From a bacterium (GTDB taxonomy: Bacteria; Pseudomonadota; Alphaproteobacteria; Rhizobiales; JAKIUO01), in NCBI GenBank assembly GCA_024228495.1, contig JAAETJ010000282.1, forward strand, positions 43,531 to 107,530: a DNA stretch of 64,000 bases, read 5' to 3'. The number at the start of each line of letters is the position of its first letter. The stretch's first letter is position 1. Shown here piece after piece: positions 59,396 through 64,000 of this stretch. A program made the translations under genes and the position numbers. Under the pieces are notes generated by a model that was given only the letters and a program-made list of their open reading frames with translations, was not told the DNA's origin and ran no database searches.

Positions 59396-61504
59396 ATGAA
59401 GCGCTTGTTGACCGTCGTTTTGGTGAATTTTTTGCTTGCCGGCATGCCCGCTATGGCCCAGGCTGAACAACCCGCCCATGCGGACTGGAACCAGTTTTAC
59501 TTCGGCATCAGTGGTGGTGTCCTCGATGCCGACACGATGATCGTCGGCCTTGACGGCAGCAGCGTATTTGGTGATGAAGCGGTCATTGCTGACCTTTCTG
59601 GCATTGCTGGGCTCTATGGCCTTCAAGCTGGTGCTACTGCGCAATTTGGCAGCGCTGTTGTGGGCATTGAGATGGACTTCAGTGGTTCCACCTACGACAA
59701 CACTTTGCACTTTAATGATACTTTAAACGCCACTACACCCGACTTTTTCACTTCAGCGCAGCTCAATTGGCTCTCAACGCTGCGCGCCAAGGCGGGACTT
59801 GCGTATGGAAACTCGCTCGCGTACGTGACCGGCGGCTTTGCCTTTGCGGATGTTGATTTCTGTGCAACAGATGACATCATTGGCTGCAGGGGTACCTCCA
59901 CTAACGAGGTGCGCGGCAGCGAAGTCTTCACCGGCTTTACAGTTGGCAGCGGCGTTGAGTTCAAACTGACAGACGCATTGTCGGTCAAGGCTGAATATCT
60001 TTACGTCGACCTGGATCGCAAGATATTCACAAACGATGGCCTAGGCACTGATCCTAACACTATTTCTCTTGACATGAATCTTCATGTATTTAGAGCGGGG
60101 CTTAACTATAGCTTTGGACATAACGGACTATCGGCTTCACCGCAGCGAACAGCGGGCATGGCCGAAGATGGGCCATTCGTATACGCCAACTGGAACAGTT
60201 TCTACGTAGGGTTCAGCGGCGGCGTTTTGGGTTCAGACACAAAGATTGTCGATGTCGACGACAGTCTTTTCGACGACCAAGGCCGTTTGGCGGATCTGTC
60301 TGGCATAGCCGGTATCTACGGCGTTCAAGCTGGTCTCATGCGTCAGTTTGGTAGTGCCGTAATCGGGCTTGAAGCAGATATCAGCCGCTCAAACTACGAT
60401 GAATCGCTTGCATTCGACAGTCTTGCAAACCCCGACCATTTTGCTTCAGCGCAGCTCAATTGGCTCTCAACGCTGCGTGCCAAGGCGGGACTTGCGTATG
60501 GCAACAGCCTTATTTATGTGACCGGCGGTCTTGCCTTTGCGGACGTCGACTTCTGCGCGTCAGACGACGGCAATGGTTGCTTGGGTACCACCCACAGCGA
60601 GGTGAGCGGCAGCGAAGTCTTCACCGGCTTTACAGTTGGCAGCGGCGTTGAGTTCAAACTGACGGACGCATTGTCGGTCAAGACTGAGTATCTTTACGTA
60701 GATCTGGATCGGGAGACCTTCCTTAACAGCGTGACTCCTGAAAGGATATCCGTGGACATGAATATGCATGTCTTCAGGGCCGGTTTGAACTACAGCTTTG
60801 GTCATAGCAGCGATCATCGGTTGGTAAGAGACGAGCCAGAATTTACCGCTGACTGGAATGACTTTTACGTCGGGGTGAGTGGTGGTGTGGCCGGTAACAA
60901 TGCGAGAATCGTAGACCTCAATAGTGGGGTATTCAATGAAGGGGGTGCAAGCGCCGATTTGTCCAGCATAGCCGGGACTTACGGTGTCCAGGCCGGACTA
61001 AACTGGCAGATGGGATCGGTCGTACTCGGCCTTGAGGCGGATTTCAGCGGCACGAACTATGATGAAGGGTACGGTTTTGATAACATTACTCCTGACAACG
61101 ATTTTTTTGCCTCAGCAAAAATGAACTGGCTCTCAACGCTGCGCGCCAAGGCGGGACTTGCGTATGGAAACACGCTTGTCTATGTGACGGGCGGTCTGGC
61201 ATTTGCGGACGTTGACTTTTGCGCCACAAGAGACGACGGAGCAACAAGCTGCAGGGGTACCTCCGCTCATGAGGTGAAAGGAGATGCCATCTTGGCCGGA
61301 TTTGCTGCTGGAACCGGGGTCGAGTTCAAGATCTCCGATGCTCTGTCAATCAAGACTGAGTATCTGTTCGTCGGTTTGGATAACGAAAAGTTCACAAACG
61401 ATGACCCAGGCACTGATGCTGACAGTATTTCTCTTGATACGGATATTCATCTCTTCCGGGTCGGACTTAACTACAGCTTTGGCCCCCTCCCAGCGGTTGA
61501 ATAA
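59396..61504 (+). CDS. Outer-membrane protein of three tandem Omp25/31-like barrels
   Basis: 702 residues from the ATG at 59396 (MKRLLTVVLVNFLLAGMPAMAQA, a signal peptide; GAGGG nearby). The mature part consists of three tandem copies of one outer-membrane barrel unit, starting near residues 29 (ADWNQFYFGISGGV), 263 (ANWNSFYVGFSGGV) and 485 (ADWNDFYVGVSGGV). Each has IAGxYGxQAG, LNWLSTLRAKAGLAYGN, FADVDFC and LFRVGLNYSFG-type motifs, of which the last closes the barrel. Each unit is close to an ordinary single 8-stranded Omp25/31 or OmpA-like protein of 200-220 residues. DNA of about 45-75 bases is nearly identical between copies (for example around 59755, 60449 and 61125). Confidence 0.88.
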   Translation: MKRLLTVVLVNFLLAGMPAMAQAEQPAHADWNQFYFGISGGVLDADTMIVGLDGSSVFGDEAVIADLSGIAGLYGLQAGATAQFGSAVVGIEMDFSGSTYDNTLHFNDTLNATTPDFFTSAQLNWLSTLRAKAGLAYGNSLAYVTGGFAFADVDFCATDDIIGCRGTSTNEVRGSEVFTGFTVGSGVEFKLTDALSVKAEYLYVDLDRKIFTNDGLGTDPNTISLDMNLHVFRAGLNYSFGHNGLSASPQRTAGMAEDGPFVYANWNSFYVGFSGGVLGSDTKIVDVDDSLFDDQGRLADLSGIAGIYGVQAGLMRQFGSAVIGLEADISRSNYDESLAFDSLANPDHFASAQLNWLSTLRAKAGLAYGNSLIYVTGGLAFADVDFCASDDGNGCLGTTHSEVSGSEVFTGFTVGSGVEFKLTDALSVKTEYLYVDLDRETFLNSVTPERISVDMNMHVFRAGLNYSFGHSSDHRLVRDEPEFTADWNDFYVGVSGGVAGNNARIVDLNSGVFNEGGASADLSSIAGTYGVQAGLNWQMGSVVLGLEADFSGTNYDEGYGFDNITPDNDFFASAKMNWLSTLRAKAGLAYGNTLVYVTGGLAFADVDFCATRDDGATSCRGTSAHEVKGDAILAGFAAGTGVEFKISDALSIKTEYLFVGLDNEKFTNDDPGTDADSISLDTDIHLFRVGLNYSFGPLPAVE

Positions 61505-61820
61505 CACCTGAGGTGGAGTTGTCGAGACACGTACTCAGCCCAAAGTACAAACGCGAGCGTCCCCGCTCAATCTGACAGACACTTAGGGCTACTTGTTTGC
61601 AATGCAAACCCCGGTCGAGCGGGGAATCAGGACAATCCATATGGAGCACAGCGTCTAAATGATCGCGTGCTCTTGACCGTTTGCCGCTATGCTGCAGTGC
61701 GAAAGGTTCCGGCCAACGAAGTCCGCTCCGGGTCTTCGCTTCGTCCGGTAACTGTCCGAAACGGGGCGATGCAGACAGCATAGCGCTACTACTAGTCGAT
61801 GCCAGGCGAACCAGGCATTA
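61505..61820. other. Intergenic region after the triple-barrel gene
   Basis: 316 bases without a gene that I can support. No good terminator hairpin was seen just after the stop. It borders a decayed recombinase, so part of it may be mobile-element debris. Confidence 0.45.
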
Positions 61821-62213
61821 GTGCGTATCACCGATAAGTGGGTACCGGTTATGGGTTATACGCATAAACAAACAGATAGATCGCTGTTTTTTGGCCGGTT
61901 TCCAGATCAGGCGAACACCGAGGATGTGCGCCGATATCAGTTGCACATGACAAAGATCTGCTTGTCCCTTCCCAACAGGTCCGGCGCGGTTTCTGCCTTG
62001 AAGTTTTTCTTCAATAGAACGCTTGGGCGTCACGATATCGGCGAGCTCATTCCGGTTCCCCGCGAATACCGCAAACTGTGCCTGCTGTACTCAGTCAGAA
62101 AGAAGTGGCAAAGCTTTTGGCTGCCGCGCCCGGTCTCAAGGCGCAGGCGGCATATGGCAGCGGAGATAGGGATCAGGTCAATTGGTACAACAGCTCAATT
62201 GGTCTGCTGTTGA
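61821..62213 (+). pseudogene. Decayed tyrosine recombinase (integrase N-terminal part)
   Basis: One frame reads FPDQANTEDVRRYQLHMT, then GAVSALKFFFNRTLGRHDIG and VPREYRKL, the SAM-like core-binding domain of tyrosine recombinases common in IS91-associated or integron-like elements. After about 62080 the similarity moves to another frame (VLSQKEVAKLLAAAPGLKAQA), so a frameshift has occurred, and the catalytic domain with the R-H-R-Y residues is absent. The remnant ends near 62213 and is not functional. Confidence 0.65.
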
Positions 62214-62338
62214 AGAGATAGCAAAAAGTTGCAACAATATCGGACTGTAAAAAGATCAATTTCCGTCATTACGAAACCCTATCGAAACCCCAAGGTGTTA
62301 TTCACACATTGAAGGTTGCGCCAAGTCATTGAAAATAA

Positions 62339-62415
62339 TGGTGGGCCCGGCAGGACTCGAACCTGCGACCGGACGGTTATGAGCCGTCAGCTCTAACCAG
62401 CTGAGCTACAGGCCC
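62339..62415 (-). tRNA. tRNA with CAT anticodon (Met elongator or lysidine-modified Ile)
   Basis: 77 bases on the minus strand, from GGGCCTGTAGCTCAG to CCACCA. The acceptor, D (AGCTCAGCTGGTTAGAGCT), anticodon (GACGG-CTCATAA-CCGTC) and T (GGTTCGAGTCC) arms fold well, and CCA is encoded. The anticodon CAT reads AUG, or AUA if C34 is lysidine-modified. Sequence alone, without identity elements checked, does not decide between Met and Ile2. Genes on either side are decayed or unrelated. Confidence 0.93.
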
Positions 62416-62683
62416 ATCTGTATTTTATTGCCAACCCTTGCCAGCCTCTCCAAAAAAAAGGACCCTTTGGCGAGGTTTGGTGCAATAAAAAAGGTGCATT
62501 CGTGGTCAGATCACCACATCTATTACGGATTGACGGGTGCATGCAAGCGCAAATCGACTTCCTTTTTTTTTGTGACCATCTTACAGCCATAGAATTTTGA
62601 TAATTTATCTTAAATAGTGCGATATTACGGCGCCTTATTGCTTAGGACGGGGCCACAGACAAACCACAAACCGGAGTCTCCTC

Positions 62684-63454
62684 ATGCGATTTCTTCCCAA
62701 TTTTCAACAATCTGCCCCCCTGCAACCCCGATCTTTAGTGGCGATCGCCACGATGGCTGCGGTTGCCCTGCTGGTTCTTTGTCAACCAAAGCCACTCCAC
62801 GCCCATGACGGGGATCATGATGAGGCAAAAGCTGCGCGCACGCTGACGCTTTCGGCCACCGGCTCCATCAGTAGCCGGCCTGATATGGCCAACATCAGCA
62901 CAGGGGTGACGAGCGAAGCGGTGAAAGCCCGGGACGCCCTTGACGACAATAATGATGCCATGGCCCGTATGATGAAAAGTTTGAAAGCAGCCGGACTGGA
63001 GAGCCGCGATATAGCCACATCGCAATTTTCCGTGCAGCCACGCTACCAACACTTCAAAAATGGCCGCGCCGCCAGGATCATTGGCTATCGGGTCTCAAAC
63101 TCTGTACGTATAACGGTGCGCAATTTAAATCAGCTGGGCACCATCCTTGATCGCATGGTAACCGTTGGTTCCAACCGTATTAGCGGCATCCAGTTTGGCC
63201 TCCAGGATCCTGATAAGACACTTAATGATGCGCGCAAAGACGCCATGCGAGCGGTGCTCGACAAAGCAGCCCTTTATGCAAGAGCCGCCGATGTCAGGCT
63301 TGGCGATATTGTGTCGATCAGCGAACAAGCAAATCGGAACTTTCCACGTCCAATGAAAATGCGCTCCATGCGCGCCAAGAGCTCAGTACCAATCGCGCCG
63401 GGCCAACACACCAGCAAGGTCACCGTACATGTCAAATGGTCGTTAACGGAATAA
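62684..63454 (+). CDS. SIMPL-domain (DUF541) periplasmic protein
   Basis: 256 residues with an N-terminal signal (LVAIATMAAVALLVLCQPKPLHA) and a SIMPL domain: TLTLSATGSISSRPDMANISTGV, DIATSQFSVQPRYQ, IIGYRVSNSVRITVRNLNQLG and GISGIQFGLQDP-type stretch (here NRISGIQFGLQDPDKTL). The C-terminus has KVTVHVKWSL. These proteins are linked to oxidative-stress protection or outer-membrane biology, but the activity is not established. It is a monocistronic gene downstream of the tRNA. Confidence 0.88.
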   Translation: MRFLPNFQQSAPLQPRSLVAIATMAAVALLVLCQPKPLHAHDGDHDEAKAARTLTLSATGSISSRPDMANISTGVTSEAVKARDALDDNNDAMARMMKSLKAAGLESRDIATSQFSVQPRYQHFKNGRAARIIGYRVSNSVRITVRNLNQLGTILDRMVTVGSNRISGIQFGLQDPDKTLNDARKDAMRAVLDKAALYARAADVRLGDIVSISEQANRNFPRPMKMRSMRAKSSVPIAPGQHTSKVTVHVKWSLTE

Positions 63455-63475
63455 ATCATCCGCGACGATCAGCCA

Positions 63476-63541
63476 TTATTGCGCTGACCAACCGCCATCA
63501 ATCGAAACAGAGCTACCGGTCATATTATGCGCCAGAGGGTT
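63476..63541 (-). pseudogene. C-terminal fragment of a 3-hydroxybutyrate dehydrogenase (SDR)
   Basis: On the minus strand, the sequence reads NPLAHNMTGSSVSIDGGWSAQ before a TAA at 63476-63478. This matches the end of the intact bdhA (PVAHNITGTTIPVDGGWTAQ), including the conserved DGGW. No upstream coding sequence continues, since stops follow at once. It is the cut-off tail of another SDR gene, probably broken by mobile-element activity at its right side. Confidence 0.7.
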
Positions 63542-63770
63542 ATCCATCCTTCAAGCGATTCAGAACCAAGCGTATATTGCAACAAAAACAAACAAAACCT
63601 TGAAAAAGTGCTCAGTACAGTGGCAAACTTGGCTCAGGTAGCTTGAGAGTTACTGATTTTTTTACCTGGCGGCCTGATTGATACTGACCGTCGCCCCGGT
63701 TCATCAAAGGTTACAATCCCGTTGTCGAGATTTTACGCGGACACTGCTCTCACTGCTCGTGCCGAAACAC

Positions 63771-64000
63771 TCAACCCGGCGCAGCAATACCGTGCTCAAA
63801 GACAATGAGCCTTTTCATGTTGTAGACCAGATTAATCATGCCGATGCGGACGCTGGTGCGCTCAATGCCAATTGAACGGATCAGCTTGCCGCCCATGGAT
63901 CGTTCCTGAAAACCGAACACATGCTTGACGCGAACTCGCATCTTTGAGCGGGCTTTATTGGCCTTTTTCTGACGTTCGGCGAGCGGTTTGCCGCGCTTGA
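63771..64000 (-). CDS. IS5-family transposase, C-terminal part (runs past window end)
   Basis: The minus strand reads KRGKPLAERQKKANKARSKMRVRVKHVFG, then MGGKLIRSIGIERTSVRIGMINLVYNMKRL and EHGIAAPG before a TGA at 63771-63773. This is the C-terminal DDE part of an IS5-type transposase (the R-x-RVEHVFG-like motif followed by a NLVYNxxRL ending). The gene continues beyond base 64000, so whether it is intact cannot be judged. The terminal inverted repeat should lie left of 63771; I could not define it. Confidence 0.82.
   Translation of the reverse strand, partial: KRGKPLAERQKKANKARSKMRVRVKHVFGFQERSMGGKLIRSIGIERTSVRIGMINLVYNMKRLIVFEHGIAAPG

Noticed and set aside
61511..61526. The 16-base sequence GGTGGAGTTGTCGAGA, also present at about 44930-44945.
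   Set aside because: Two copies only, in unrelated contexts (after a KpsC-like gene and after the barrel gene), with no symmetry or flanking repeat; could be chance or a small repeat, not enough to name.

Overview
The window looks like a chromosomal segment of an alphaproteobacterium, probably of the Hyphomicrobiales or a related marine lineage. The evidence is the bamD-recN-ligA order at the left edge, LutABC and TRAP systems, a DUF2793 protein, Omp25/31-like outer-membrane barrels, a serralysin-type RTX protease, and short palindromic intergenic elements of the kind common in this class. I cannot name the genus. Base composition is moderate, with AT-rich islands inside ligA and in parts of the polysaccharide locus.

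Region by region. (1) 1-4731: the end of bamD, then recN and ligA. ligA carries a large AT-rich insertion in its helix-hairpin-helix region. (2) 4911-20523, all on the minus strand: a TRAP transporter of the 2-oxoacid/lactate type (dctP-dctQ-dctM), pyruvate dehydrogenase (aceE-aceF-lpd), L-lactate oxidation (lutA-lutB-lutC) and pyruvate carboxylase (pyc). Genes mostly overlap or lie close together. A divergent FadR/GntR-type regulator (20825-21595) sits at the head, with PdhR-like half-sites in front of dctP. The block reads as one uptake-to-TCA route for lactate and pyruvate. (3) 21751-22942: a hemerythrin and a small Cys-rich protein, with an FNR/DNR-like box between them. (4) 23112-47224: a surface polysaccharide locus. 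It has a full set of CMP-pseudaminic acid genes (pseB, pseC, a pseG-pseH fusion, pseI, pseF), a formyltransferase, a PIG-L deacetylase, an ABC exporter pair, three proteins with KpsC- or KpsS-like modules, methyltransferases, a discoidin-domain protein, and a phage-tail-like pair (DUF2793 plus tail-assembly-like). A decayed IS200/IS605 element lies at its left side. (5) 47303-50510: a serralysin-family RTX protease flanked by a decayed RTX tail and a possibly broken lipoprotein gene. (6) 50562-58589: housekeeping and metabolic genes (monomeric isocitrate dehydrogenase, 3-hydroxybutyrate dehydrogenase, LysE exporter, RluD, GNAT, threonine dehydratase), with a MITE-like IS630 remnant. (7) 58588-64000: palindromic repeats, an outer-membrane protein of three tandem barrel units, a decayed tyrosine recombinase, a CAT-anticodon tRNA, a SIMPL protein, and an IS5-type transposase end beside a 3-hydroxybutyrate dehydrogenase fragment.

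The most unusual items are the contiguous lactate/pyruvate block, the interrupted LigA, the 1301-residue KpsC/KpsS-like fusion, the tail-like pair embedded among capsule genes, and the three-barrel outer-membrane protein. No CRISPR array or rRNA was seen. All family calls rest on recognising motifs by eye, with no database search.
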